From Pseudomonas sp. PIC25 (GTDB lineage: Bacteria; Pseudomonadota; Gammaproteobacteria; Pseudomonadales; Pseudomonadaceae), in NCBI RefSeq assembly GCF_002286785.1, contig NZ_MUJY01000090.1:1-64000 (forward strand): 64,000 bases of DNA, given 5' to 3'. Under the pieces are notes generated by a model. The model was not told where the DNA came from. It made no database searches and saw only the letters and a list, made by a program, of their open reading frames with translations. A program made the position numbers and the translations under genes. Below are positions 9,835 through 18,057 of the stretch, piece by piece. Positions within the stretch are counted from its first letter, which is position 1; every line of letters begins with the position of its first letter.

Positions 9835-11709
9835 TCAGCCGCGCATGTCGATGCCGTAGCGGTGCACCCGGCGATACAGGGTCGCCCGCGAAATGCCCAG
9901 CGCCCGCGCCGTGGGTACGGGTTTCCAGCGATGGCGGATGAGGGCATCGAGCAGGGCCTGGCGCTCCGGGTCGTCGCAGACGTCGCCGGGGTCGGCGGTG
10001 GGCGGCGTACCGTTGCCGCGCAGCTCCGGCGGCAGGTCTTCCAACTGGATCGAGGTGCCGCTGCACAGCGCGCAGGCATAGCGCAGCACGTGGCGTAGCT
10101 GGCGCACGTTGCCCGGCCAGCGGTAGCCGAGCAGGCATTCGAGGGCGGCGGCGCTGAGGCCGACGCGCACGCCGCAGCGTGCCGCCTCCTCGTCCAGCAG
10201 GCGGGTGATCAGAGCCAGCCGGTCGCTGCGTTCGCGCAACGGCGGTAGTTGGAAGCAGGCGCCGCCGAGGCGGAAGTAGAGGTCCTCGCGGAATTCTCCG
10301 GCCGCCACCAGGGCCGCCAGGTCGCGGTGGGTGGCGCAGATCACCTGGATGTCCACGCTCTCCCGGCGCGACGCGCCCAGGGGCGCCACTTCGCCTTCGG
10401 CCAGCACGCGCAGCAGACGGGTTTGCAGGCCGAGGGGCATGTCGCCGATCTCGTCGAGGAACAGCGTCCCGCCGTCGGCCTGTTGCAGCAGCCCGCGCAT
10501 GCCCTTGCTGGAGGCGCCGGTGAAGGCACCGGCGACGTAGCCGAACAGCTCGCTCTCGATCAGGCTCTCCGGGATTGCCGCGCAATTCAGCGCGACGAAG
10601 GGCTGGTCACGGCGGGCGCTGGCCTGGTGGAGCTGGCGGGCGAAGACTTCCTTGCCGACGCCGGTCTCGCCCTGGATCAGCACCGGCAGGTGGCGGTCCT
10701 TGACCCGCACCGCCAGGCGCAGGCTCTCGGCGATACGTGGGTCCAGCTCGGCGGCTGCGGTGTCAGGCCGCCGCACCGCCCGGCTGGTCCGGCGCGGTGC
10801 GCTCAGGCGCACGTGCAGTTCGGCGTCGGTGCCATGCCCGCGCAAAACGCGGGGTGCTTCGTCGGCAGCGGCATGCAGCGTGTCCAGGTCGAATACTTCG
10901 CCGATGTGTTCCGGCACCTGGCCGAGCCGCTGTTGCAGGTAGCGCCGGGCAGCCGGGTTGAGGGCCCGCAGGCGACCGTCGTCGTCCCAGGCGAAGAGGT
11001 AGTCGGGCTGGCTGTCCACGTAGCCCGGCGCGCTGTGTGCCCGCAGCACCCAGTGGCCCTGGGCGCTGTGCATGAAGTAGGCGTTTTCGATCTGACGCGC
11101 GCTCTGCGCCACCATCTGGCGGATCAGGTGCTGGCTGCGGCGGTCGTCGGGAGAGCGCACGGCGGAGACGTCGAGTACGCCGAGCAGTTCGCCCTGCGGA
11201 TCGAACACCGGCGCGGCGGAGCAGGTGAGGTCGATGAACGCGGCGCGGAAGTGATCGCGCTTGTGCACCGTCACCGGCACGCCGCCGACCAGCACGGCGG
11301 CGACGCCGCAGGTGCCTTCCTCGCCCTCCGACCAGCAGGTGCCGAGGTACAGGCCGGCCTTGCGGCAATCGTTGCGGATCGCCGATTCGACGCGGTAGTC
11401 GATGGTCTGCCCGTGGGCATCGGTGAGCAACACGCAATAGTCGGCGCCGCGGACCTGGCCGTGCAGGCGGGCGACTTCCTCGCTGGCGATGCGCAGGAAC
11501 AGCTCGGAGCGCTCCCGGCACTCGTTGAGCTGGGGCTGGGACAGGATGCGCGGCCCCTGCAGGGAACCGGGGTCCAGGCGGTATTGCTCCATCGAGCGGC
11601 GCCAGGAGTCGAGGATCAGCGACGGCACCGGCGCTTCGGGTAGCCGGGCGGCGTTCTTCAGCACGCGGCTGACGCAATCCACGTGGGCTTTCGAGTGTGC
11701 GGAAAGCAT
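9835..11709 (-). CDS. acoR: AcoR, sigma-54-dependent activator of acetoin catabolism
   Basis: About 624 residues. An N-terminal GAF-like sensory region is followed by an AAA+ domain with Walker A GETGVGKE near residue 348, the sigma-54 contact loop GAFTGA near 393 and GGTLFLDEIGDMP just after. The C-terminal Fis-type helix-turn-helix (about 585-620) contains TARALGISRATLYRR. I choose the second ATG (MLSAHSKAH) because GGGAGG stands before it. The gene diverges from acoX, whose upstream region has a sigma-54 promoter and paired palindromes, supporting the AcoR assignment over other acid-catabolism activators. Confidence 0.9.
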   Translation of the reverse strand: MLSAHSKAHVDCVSRVLKNAARLPEAPVPSLILDSWRRSMEQYRLDPGSLQGPRILSQPQLNECRERSELFLRIASEEVARLHGQVRGADYCVLLTDAHGQTIDYRVESAIRNDCRKAGLYLGTCWSEGEEGTCGVAAVLVGGVPVTVHKRDHFRAAFIDLTCSAAPVFDPQGELLGVLDVSAVRSPDDRRSQHLIRQMVAQSARQIENAYFMHSAQGHWVLRAHSAPGYVDSQPDYLFAWDDDGRLRALNPAARRYLQQRLGQVPEHIGEVFDLDTLHAAADEAPRVLRGHGTDAELHVRLSAPRRTSRAVRRPDTAAAELDPRIAESLRLAVRVKDRHLPVLIQGETGVGKEVFARQLHQASARRDQPFVALNCAAIPESLIESELFGYVAGAFTGASSKGMRGLLQQADGGTLFLDEIGDMPLGLQTRLLRVLAEGEVAPLGASRRESVDIQVICATHRDLAALVAAGEFREDLYFRLGGACFQLPPLRERSDRLALITRLLDEEAARCGVRVGLSAAALECLLGYRWPGNVRQLRHVLRYACALCSGTSIQLEDLPPELRGNGTPPTADPGDVCDDPERQALLDALIRHRWKPVPTARALGISRATLYRRVHRYGIDMRG

Positions 11710-11798
11710 GGGCCTCCCTCTCTGCATCTTGTTCTTGTGCGCCCATTAAGCGCCGTCCCCGGAGCCCGGACAAGCGCGACGTGGCTGAACGGCACGGA

Positions 11799-11858
11799 TG
11801 AGACGCTGCGTCTCAGCGTCTCGCCTGGCGGCCCGGCAAAGTGAAATGCAGCGTCTCA
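11799..11858. promoter_or_regulatory. acoX: Two AcoR-type upstream activating palindromes
   Basis: TGAGACGCTGCGTCTCA (11799-11815) is a perfect 7+7 palindrome with a 3-base centre. TGAAATGCAGCGTCTCA (11842-11858) is a weaker copy with one identical arm. Their centres are 43 bases apart, four helical turns. They lie about 80-140 bases upstream of the sigma-54 promoter, as expected for an enhancer-binding protein such as AcoR. Confidence 0.7.
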
Positions 11859-11937
11859 TCCATCGCCTTCGTCCATCTCCCTATCAATCCAGCGGAGCCG
11901 CTCTGCCATGGGGATTTGCGGCGAAGTGGGTGCGATC

Positions 11938-11953
11938 TGGCACCGGCCTTGCT
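11938..11953 (+). promoter_or_regulatory. acoX: Sigma-54 promoter of acoX
   Basis: TGGCACCGGCCTTGCT matches the -24/-12 consensus TGGCAC-N5-TTGCW at every conserved base with correct spacing. It lies 66 bases before the acoX start and downstream of the paired palindromes. The divergent AcoR gene encodes the matching activator type. Confidence 0.9.
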
Positions 11954-12018
11954 CTAGCCCTCCCGACACCGGCGCCGTCGAGCGCCGGACCTCCGAACAA
12001 GAACAAGAGAGGTGTGGC

Positions 12019-13143
12019 ATGGCCGAGCGTTCGCCCGCCATGAGCCGTATTCCGCTGACCGTTGGGATCATTGCCAACCCGGCTTCCGGGCGCGACCTGC
12101 GCCGCCTGACCGCCAAGGCCGGACTGTTTTCCAGCACCGACAAGGCGGCGGTGGTACAGCGCCTGCTCGGCGCCTTCGGTGCCACCGGCATCGAACGGGT
12201 GCTGATGCCGCCGGACATGACCGGCATCGCCGCCGCCGTGCTCAAGGCCCGCGACAGCCGTCAGGCCCGGGAGGGCCGCTGGCCGGAGGTAGAGTTCCTG
12301 GATATCTCGCTGCGCCAGAGCGTCGAGGACACCCGCCTGGCGGCGCGTCGGATGGCCGAGCGGGGCGTCGCGCTGATCGCCGTGCTCGGCGGCGACGGCA
12401 CGCACAAGGCGGTGGCCGCCGAAGTGGGCGACATCCCGCTGCTGACCCTTTCCACCGGCACCAACAATGCCTTCCCCGAATTGCGCGAGGCTACCAGCGC
12501 CGGACTCGCTGGCGGGCTCTGCGCCAGCGGCCGGATACCGCCCGAGATCGGCCTGCGCCGCAACAAGCGCCTGCTGGTGCGCGAGCCCCAGCGGGGATTG
12601 TGCGAGTGGGCTTTGGTGGATGTCGCGGTATCGCCGCTGCCGTTCATCGGCGCCCGCGCCATCAGCCGCGCGGAGGACTTGGCGGAAGTCTTCGTGACCT
12701 TCGCCGAGCCCTGGGCCATCGGCCTGTCGGCGCTCTGCGGGCTGTGGTTCCCGGTGTCGCGCCAAGCACCGGGCGGGGCCTGGATGCGCCTGCACCCCGA
12801 GGCCCGCGAAGCGCTGCTGGCACCGCTTGCCCCCGGCCTGCTGGAGGGATGCGGCGTGGTCGCGGCAGGGCCGCTGGAGCCCGGTGTGCCGCGTTCGCTG
12901 GCGCTCGGCTGCGGCACCCTGGCGCTGGATGGCGAGCGCGAGATCGAGTTCGGCCCCGCCGACCGCCCCACCGTCACCCTGGATGCCTACGGCCCGCTGA
13001 GCATCGATGTCGAGGCCGTCCTGGCCTATGCGGCACGCCACCGCCTGCTGTGTGTCGGCCGCGATCACCCGCAACACCCCGTCAACCGTTTCCCTGAAGA
13101 CAACCCTGGAGAAAAACAAGATGTCCACTCACCTGTCCGCTGA
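12019..13143 (+). CDS. acoX: AcoX, NAD-kinase-like protein of the aco operon
   Basis: A 374-residue protein opening IPLTVGIIANPASGRDLRRL and carrying GVALIAVLGGDGTHKAVAAE near residue 120. These are the nucleotide-binding signatures of the NAD kinase/diacylglycerol kinase superfamily seen in AcoX. AcoX is always encoded with the acetoin dehydrogenase genes, but its reaction is not established. GAGAGG precedes the ATG at 12019. Its last 23 bases overlap the start of acoA in another frame, suggesting translational coupling. Confidence 0.9.
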   Translation: MAERSPAMSRIPLTVGIIANPASGRDLRRLTAKAGLFSSTDKAAVVQRLLGAFGATGIERVLMPPDMTGIAAAVLKARDSRQAREGRWPEVEFLDISLRQSVEDTRLAARRMAERGVALIAVLGGDGTHKAVAAEVGDIPLLTLSTGTNNAFPELREATSAGLAGGLCASGRIPPEIGLRRNKRLLVREPQRGLCEWALVDVAVSPLPFIGARAISRAEDLAEVFVTFAEPWAIGLSALCGLWFPVSRQAPGGAWMRLHPEAREALLAPLAPGLLEGCGVVAAGPLEPGVPRSLALGCGTLALDGEREIEFGPADRPTVTLDAYGPLSIDVEAVLAYAARHRLLCVGRDHPQHPVNRFPEDNPGEKQDVHSPVR

Positions 13144-14098
13144 CCAGTTGCTGCATGCCTACCGGGTCATGCGCACCATCCGTGCCTTCGAAGAACGGCT
13201 CCACGTGGAATTCGCCACCGGCGAGATTCCCGGATTCGTCCACCTCTACGCCGGCGAGGAGGCGTCCGCCGCTGGCGTCATGGCGCACCTCACCGACGAG
13301 GACTGCATCGCCTCCACTCACCGTGGCCACGGCCACTGCATCGCCAAGGGCGTGGACGTGCACGGAATGATGGCCGAGATCTACGGCAAAAAGACCGGCG
13401 TCTGCCAGGGCAAGGGCGGCTCCATGCACATCGCCGACCTGGAGAAAGGCATGCTCGGCGCCAACGGCATCGTCGGTGCCGGTGCGCCGCTCGCCGCCGG
13501 TGCCGCGCTGGCTGCCAAGCTCAAGGGCAGCCGAGGCGTGGCGGTGGCCTTCTTCGGCGACGGCGGCTCCAACGAGGGCGCGGTGTTCGAGGCGATGAAC
13601 CTGGCCTCGGTGTGGAACCTGCCGTGCATCTTCGTCGCCGAGAACAACGGCTACGCCGAGGCCACTGCGTCGAATTGGTCGGTGGCCTGCGACCACATCG
13701 CCGACCGCGCCGCCGGCTTCGGCATGCCCGGCGTGACGGTGGACGGCTTCGACTTCTTCGCCGTTCACGAGGCGGCCGGCGCCGCCATCGAGCGTGCCCG
13801 GGCCGGCGAGGGGCCGTCGCTGATCGAAGTGAAGCTGACCCGCTACTACGGCCACTTCGAAGGCGATGCCCAGACCTACCGCGACCCCGACGAGGTGAAG
13901 CACTACCGCGAGCAGCGCGACTGCCTGATGCAGTTCCGCGAGCGCACCACCCGCGCCGGCCTGCTCGACGCCGCCCAACTGGATCGCATCGACAGCGAGG
14001 TGGAGGCGCAGATCGACGACGCGGTGCGCTGCGCCAAGACCGACCCGAAACCGCAGCCGGCCGATCTGCTGACCGATGTGTACGTGACCTATCCCTGA
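13121..14098 (+). CDS. acoA: Acetoin dehydrogenase E1 alpha subunit
   Basis: A 325-residue thiamine-diphosphate-dependent E1 alpha. It contains the thiamine motif beginning GDGGSNEGAVFEAMNLA and ending near VAENN (about residues 146-176). It starts inside the 3' end of acoX with GGAG just before the ATG. With AcoB it cleaves acetoin to acetaldehyde and an acetyl group passed to the lipoyl domain of AcoC. Pyruvate dehydrogenase E1 alpha is similar, but the acoX/acoR context decides. Confidence 0.93.
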   Translation: MSTHLSADQLLHAYRVMRTIRAFEERLHVEFATGEIPGFVHLYAGEEASAAGVMAHLTDEDCIASTHRGHGHCIAKGVDVHGMMAEIYGKKTGVCQGKGGSMHIADLEKGMLGANGIVGAGAPLAAGAALAAKLKGSRGVAVAFFGDGGSNEGAVFEAMNLASVWNLPCIFVAENNGYAEATASNWSVACDHIADRAAGFGMPGVTVDGFDFFAVHEAAGAAIERARAGEGPSLIEVKLTRYYGHFEGDAQTYRDPDEVKHYREQRDCLMQFRERTTRAGLLDAAQLDRIDSEVEAQIDDAVRCAKTDPKPQPADLLTDVYVTYP

Positions 14099-14128
14099 TC
14101 ACCGAACGACTAGCGAAGGACAATCATC

Positions 14129-15148
14129 ATGGCGAGAAAAATCAGCTACCAGCAGGCGATCAACGAGGCCCTGGCCCAGGAAATGCGCCGCGACAGCAGC
14201 GTTTTTATCATGGGCGAAGACAACGCCGGCGGCGCCGGTGCGCCGGGCGAGCAGGATGCCTGGGGCGGCGTGCTGGGCGTGACCAAGGGGCTCTACCACC
14301 AGTTCCCCGGCCGGGTCCTGGACACCCCGTTGTCCGAGGTGGGTTACGTCGGTGCCGCCGTCGGCGCGGCGACCCAGGGCATGCGCCCGGTGTGCGAACT
14401 CATGTTCGTCGACTTCGCCGGCTGTTGCCTGGACCAGATCCTCAACCAGGCGGCCAAGTTTCGCTACATGTTCGGCGGCAAGGCGGTCACCCCGCTGGTG
14501 CTGCGCACCATGGTCGGCGCCGGCCTGCGCGCCGCCGCCCAGCACTCGCAGATGCTTACCGCGCTGTGGACGCATATTCCCGGCCTGAAGGTGGTCTGTC
14601 CGTCGTCGCCCTACGACGCCAAGGGCTTGCTGATCCAGGCGATCCGCGACAACGATCCGGTGATCTTCTGCGAGCACAAGCTCCTCTACGGCATGCAGGG
14701 CGATGTGCCGGAAGAGCTGTACACGGTGCCTTTCGGCGAGGCCAATTTCCTCCGCGAAGGCGATGACATGACCCTGGTCACCTACGGCCGGATGGTCCAC
14801 GTGGCCATGGAAGCGGCCGGCCGCCTGGCGCGCGAGGGCATCGATTGCGAGGTACTGGACCTGCGCACCACCAGCCCGCTGGATGAAGACAGCATCCTGG
14901 AAAGCGTGGAGAAGACCGGTCACCTGGTGGTGATCGACGAAGCCAATCCGCGCTGCTCCATGGCCACCGATATCGCTGCCCTGGTGGCGCGTAATGCCTT
15001 CGGCGCGCTGCGTGCCCCCATCGGCCTGGTCACCGCGCCGCACACGCCGGTGCCGTTCTCCGATGCGCTGGAAGACCTGTACATCCCCGATGCGGCGAAG
15101 ATCGAAGCCGAAGTGCGCCGGGTGATCGAAGGGAGGAAGGTGGCATGA
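14129..15148 (+). CDS. acoB: Acetoin dehydrogenase E1 beta subunit
   Basis: A 339-residue transketolase-like beta subunit. It starts MARKISYQQAINEALAQEM, has the GEDN and DTPLSEVGYVGAAVGAA segments (about 30-80), and a C-terminal transketolase domain (VLDLRTTSPLDEDSILESV). It pairs with AcoA in an alpha2beta2 E1. An AAGGACAATCATC ribosome site precedes the ATG. The stop codon overlaps the acoC ATG (ATGA). Confidence 0.94.
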   Translation: MARKISYQQAINEALAQEMRRDSSVFIMGEDNAGGAGAPGEQDAWGGVLGVTKGLYHQFPGRVLDTPLSEVGYVGAAVGAATQGMRPVCELMFVDFAGCCLDQILNQAAKFRYMFGGKAVTPLVLRTMVGAGLRAAAQHSQMLTALWTHIPGLKVVCPSSPYDAKGLLIQAIRDNDPVIFCEHKLLYGMQGDVPEELYTVPFGEANFLREGDDMTLVTYGRMVHVAMEAAGRLAREGIDCEVLDLRTTSPLDEDSILESVEKTGHLVVIDEANPRCSMATDIAALVARNAFGALRAPIGLVTAPHTPVPFSDALEDLYIPDAAKIEAEVRRVIEGRKVA

Positions 15149-16257
15149 GCCAGATCCATACCCTGACCATGCCCAAGTGGGGCCTGTCCATGACCGAGGG
15201 CCGGGTGGACGCCTGGCTGAAGAACGAGGGCGATCTCATCGAGAAGGGCGAGGATGTGCTCGACGTCGAGACCGACAAGATTTCCAGCAGCGTCGAGGCG
15301 CCGTTCTCCGGTGTGCTGCGGCGCAAGGTGGCCCGTGAGGACGAGACCCTGCCGGTGGGCGCGCTGCTGGCGGTGGTGGTGGACGGCGAGGTGAGCGATG
15401 CCGAGATCGACGCGGTGGTCGAGCGCTTCCAGGCCGAATTCGTCCCCGGTGGCGAGGAGGGCGAAGAGGCCGGCCCGGCGCCGCGCAAGGTGGAGCTGGA
15501 TGGCCGCAGCATTCGCTTCTTCGACCGTGGTGAGGGCGGTACGCCGCTGGTGCTGGTGCACGGCTTCGGCGGCGACCTGAACAACTGGCTGTTCAACCAC
15601 GAGGCGCTGGCCGCCGCGCGCCGGGTGATCGCCCTCGACCTGCCGGGGCATGGCGAATCGACCAAGACGCTGGAGCAGGGCGATCTGGACGAGCTGAGCC
15701 GCACCGTGCTGGCGCTGCTCGATCACCTGGACATCGAGCATGCTCACCTCGCCGGGCATTCCATGGGCGGCGCCGTCTCGTTGAACGCCGCGTGCCTGGC
15801 ACCGCAGCGGGTGCGTTCGCTGGTGCTGATCGCCAGTGCCGGCCTGGGCCCGGAAATCAACGGCGCCTACCTGCACGGCTTCGTCGACGCGGCCAACCGC
15901 AACGCGCTGAAACCGCAACTGGCGCAGCTCTTTTCCGACCCGGCGCTGGTTACCCGGCAGATGCTGGAGGACATGCTCAAGTACAAGCGCCTCGAAGGTG
16001 TCGAGGCCGCCTTGCGCCAACTGGCCGGCACGCTGTTCGCCGAGGGGCGCCAGCGCATCGACCTGCGCCCGGTGGTGGAGCAGGGCGAGCGCCCGGTGCT
16101 GGTGGTCTGGGGGGCCGACGACGCCATCATTCCGGCCCGCCACGCGGAGGGGTTGCCGGCGCAGGTGGAGATTCTCCCCGGCCAGGCGCACATGGTGCAG
16201 ATGGAGGCGGCGGAGCGGGTCAACGGCCTGATCCAGGCGTTTCTCCAGGCGCAATGA
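15145..16257 (+). CDS. acoC: AcoC, E2 component with lipoyl and alpha/beta-hydrolase domains
   Basis: 370 residues in two parts. The N-terminal lipoyl domain has the attachment Lys at residue 45 (VETDKISSS). After a short linker (about 95-115) comes an alpha/beta hydrolase fold with the nucleophile elbow GHSMGG near residue 204 and a late catalytic His (GQAHMVQ). This lipoyl-hydrolase architecture is the AcoC-specific acetyltransferase rather than the usual E2 catalytic domain. No acoL (E3) gene follows, so the complex must borrow a lipoamide dehydrogenase encoded elsewhere. Confidence 0.93.
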   Translation: MSQIHTLTMPKWGLSMTEGRVDAWLKNEGDLIEKGEDVLDVETDKISSSVEAPFSGVLRRKVAREDETLPVGALLAVVVDGEVSDAEIDAVVERFQAEFVPGGEEGEEAGPAPRKVELDGRSIRFFDRGEGGTPLVLVHGFGGDLNNWLFNHEALAAARRVIALDLPGHGESTKTLEQGDLDELSRTVLALLDHLDIEHAHLAGHSMGGAVSLNAACLAPQRVRSLVLIASAGLGPEINGAYLHGFVDAANRNALKPQLAQLFSDPALVTRQMLEDMLKYKRLEGVEAALRQLAGTLFAEGRQRIDLRPVVEQGERPVLVVWGADDAIIPARHAEGLPAQVEILPGQAHMVQMEAAERVNGLIQAFLQAQ

Positions 16258-16319
16258 ATGAAGGGAATGCTCCGGCCGCCTGGTGGCCGGGGTTTGGTCA
16301 GCTTGAGTGGAGATGAGTC

Positions 16320-17411
16320 ATGACAGCTTCTATCGATACCGCCAGCATGCGTGCGGCGGTCTGGCACGGCCGCAACGACATCCGCGTGGAAGACGTCCCG
16401 CTGCCGGGCGACCCGCCGCCCGGTTGGGTACAGATTCGCGTGCATTGGTGCGGCATCTGCGGCTCGGACCTGCACGAATACCTCGCCGGGCCGGTGTTCA
16501 TCCCGGTGGAGGCGCCGCACCCGCTCACCGGCATCAAGGGCCAGTGCATCCTCGGCCACGAATTCTGTGGCGAGATCGCCCGGCTCGGCGATGGCGTGCA
16601 GGGTTACGCCGTGGGCGAGCGGGTCGCTGCCGACGCCTGCCAGCATTGCGGCACCTGCTACTACTGCACCCATGGCCTGTATAACCTCTGCGAGAACCTG
16701 GCCTTCACCGGCCTGATGAACAACGGCGCCTTCGCTGAATGGGTGAACGTGCCGGCCAACCTGCTCTACAAGTTGCCGGCGGATTTCCCCAGCGAGGCCG
16801 GCGCGTTGATCGAGCCGCTGGCGGTGGGCATGCACGCGGTGAAGAAGGCCGGCAGCCTGCTCGGGCGTAACGTGGTGGTGGTCGGCGCCGGCACCATCGG
16901 GCTGTGCACCATCATGTGTGCCAAGGCGGCCGGCGCGGCGCAGGTGATCGCCCTGGAAATGTCCTCGGCGCGCAAGGCCAAGGCGAAGGAGGTGGGTGCC
17001 AGCCACGTGCTCGACCCCAACGAATGCGACGTCCTCGCCGAAATCCGCGCACTCACTGGCGGGCTGGGCGCGGATGTCAGCTTCGAGTGCATCGGTCACA
17101 AGCGCACCGCCAAGCTGGCCATCGACACCATCCGCAAGGCGGGCACCTGCGTGCTGGTGGGCATCTTCGAAGAGCCCAGCGAGTTCAACTTCTTCGAGCT
17201 GGTCTCCACCGAGAAGCAGGTGATCGGCGCGCTGGCCTACAACGGCGAATTCGCCGACGTGATCGCCTTCATCGCCGATGGCCGTCTGGACATCACACCC
17301 CTGGTCACCGGCCGCATCGGCCTGGAGCAGATTGTCAGCCAGGGCTTTGAAGAGCTGGTGCACAACAAGGAGCACAACGTGAAGATCATCGTCTCGCCCA
17401 CCGGCACCTGA
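16320..17411 (+). CDS. bdhA: 2,3-butanediol dehydrogenase, zinc-dependent
   Basis: A 363-residue medium-chain dehydrogenase. Catalytic zinc ligands lie in WCGICGSDLHEY and GHEFCGE (about 40-85), structural-zinc cysteines in DACQHCGTCYYC, and the NAD site in VVGAGTIGLC (about 182-191). It oxidises 2,3-butanediol to acetoin, feeding AcoABC. It is 62 bases after acoC and ends the operon at a strong terminator. GAGTGGAGATGAGTC precedes the ATG. Confidence 0.9.
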   Translation: MTASIDTASMRAAVWHGRNDIRVEDVPLPGDPPPGWVQIRVHWCGICGSDLHEYLAGPVFIPVEAPHPLTGIKGQCILGHEFCGEIARLGDGVQGYAVGERVAADACQHCGTCYYCTHGLYNLCENLAFTGLMNNGAFAEWVNVPANLLYKLPADFPSEAGALIEPLAVGMHAVKKAGSLLGRNVVVVGAGTIGLCTIMCAKAAGAAQVIALEMSSARKAKAKEVGASHVLDPNECDVLAEIRALTGGLGADVSFECIGHKRTAKLAIDTIRKAGTCVLVGIFEEPSEFNFFELVSTEKQVIGALAYNGEFADVIAFIADGRLDITPLVTGRIGLEQIVSQGFEELVHNKEHNVKIIVSPTGT

Positions 17412-17431
17412 GCGGACCGAGGTGAGCGTTT

Positions 17432-17457
17432 GCCCGGTGCCCCGACCGGGCTTTTTT
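17432..17457 (+). terminator. Rho-independent terminator after bdhA
   Basis: GCCCGGT-GCCCCG-ACCGGGC forms a perfect 7-bp stem followed by six T residues, 20 bases after the bdhA stop. An ISL3-like end sequence begins right after the T-run. Confidence 0.9.
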
Positions 17458-17459
17458 AT

Positions 17460-17486
17460 GGTTCTTCACGGATTGCCGGAGAAGCC
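17460..17486 (+). mobile_element. Solo ISL3-like terminal repeat
   Basis: GGTTCTTCACGGATT followed by GCCGGAGAAGCC is the inverse complement of the IS end at 72-98, with about two mismatches over 27 bases, and is likewise preceded by the T-run of a terminator. No transposase is found here, so it is either a relic left by a lost copy or a very small derivative. Confidence 0.55.
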
Positions 17487-17804
17487 GTGGGCGAGTGAAT
17501 TCGCCCCTGTAAGGGGGCTCCGTTGGGGCGAATCGACACGCCTGCATGACCACGATCGAGACTGGACCGATACGTCAGAAAACCAACGGCGAATTCAGAG
17601 TAAGTCATTGATCGATCTGAAACATTTCTCCACGCGACGAACGTCTCCGAGACGGATAGACTGCGCGCGCTGGATGGACTGTCGCACTGCCACGGATGGC
17701 GCGGCGACGGTTCTCGCCATCTCCCCCGGAGTTGAGCGAGGTCAAGGCCGTTCCTGACCAATCGGTCTATGGTGGGCCTACCTCTACCCAAGGGAGGGCC
17801 CGAC
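17487..17804. other. Intergenic region without a recognisable gene
   Basis: About 320 bases follow the IS relic. It holds a REP-like hairpin GGGCGA-GTGAAT-TCGCCC (17489-17506) and a short palindrome CGTCTCCGAGACG (17642-17654). A reading frame here has no family resemblance and no ribosome site. A promoter for the DUF3079 gene presumably lies in the last 100 bases. Confidence 0.5.
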
Positions 17805-18014
17805 ATGGCGAAGAAATTCCCCCTCAACCCCAGCCACCCCGAGCGCATCTGCTGGGGCTGCGACCGCTACTGCCCGACCAGCGATCTCGCCTGCGGAAAC
17901 GGCACCACCCGCACCATGCACCCGGCGGAAATGATGGGCGAGGATTGGTACAAGTTCGGCGATTGGGGCATCGAAGTGATCGAGGTGAAGGAAGAAGAGC
18001 CGAACCAGGCGTGA
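17805..18014 (+). CDS. DUF3079 small Cys-rich protein
   Basis: A 69-residue soluble protein starting MAKKFPLNPSHPERICWGCDRYC, with CxxC plus a further Cys pair (YCPTSDLACG). This arrangement fits DUF3079 and suggests zinc or iron-sulfur binding. The function is unknown. GGGAGGGCCCGAC precedes the ATG. It lies 43 bases before the ferric-reductase-like gene and may be cotranscribed with it. Confidence 0.75.
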   Translation: MAKKFPLNPSHPERICWGCDRYCPTSDLACGNGTTRTMHPAEMMGEDWYKFGDWGIEVIEVKEEEPNQA

Positions 18015-18057
18015 CATCTTCCAACGCAGCTGTTCTCGGGCTCTTCCGGCATCTCGC

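Noticed and set aside
10249-11643. A 464-codon plus-strand open frame opposite acoR
   Set aside because: The minus strand encodes a full AAA+ activator with all motifs; the antisense frame has no family features.
17642-17654. CGTCTCCGAGACG as another AcoR site
   Set aside because: The half-sites are arranged outward relative to the acoX palindromes and the spacing differs; treated as chance.
17422-17757. A 111-codon open frame after the bdhA terminator
   Set aside because: It begins before and runs through the terminator and the IS-end relic, lacks a ribosome site and resembles no family.
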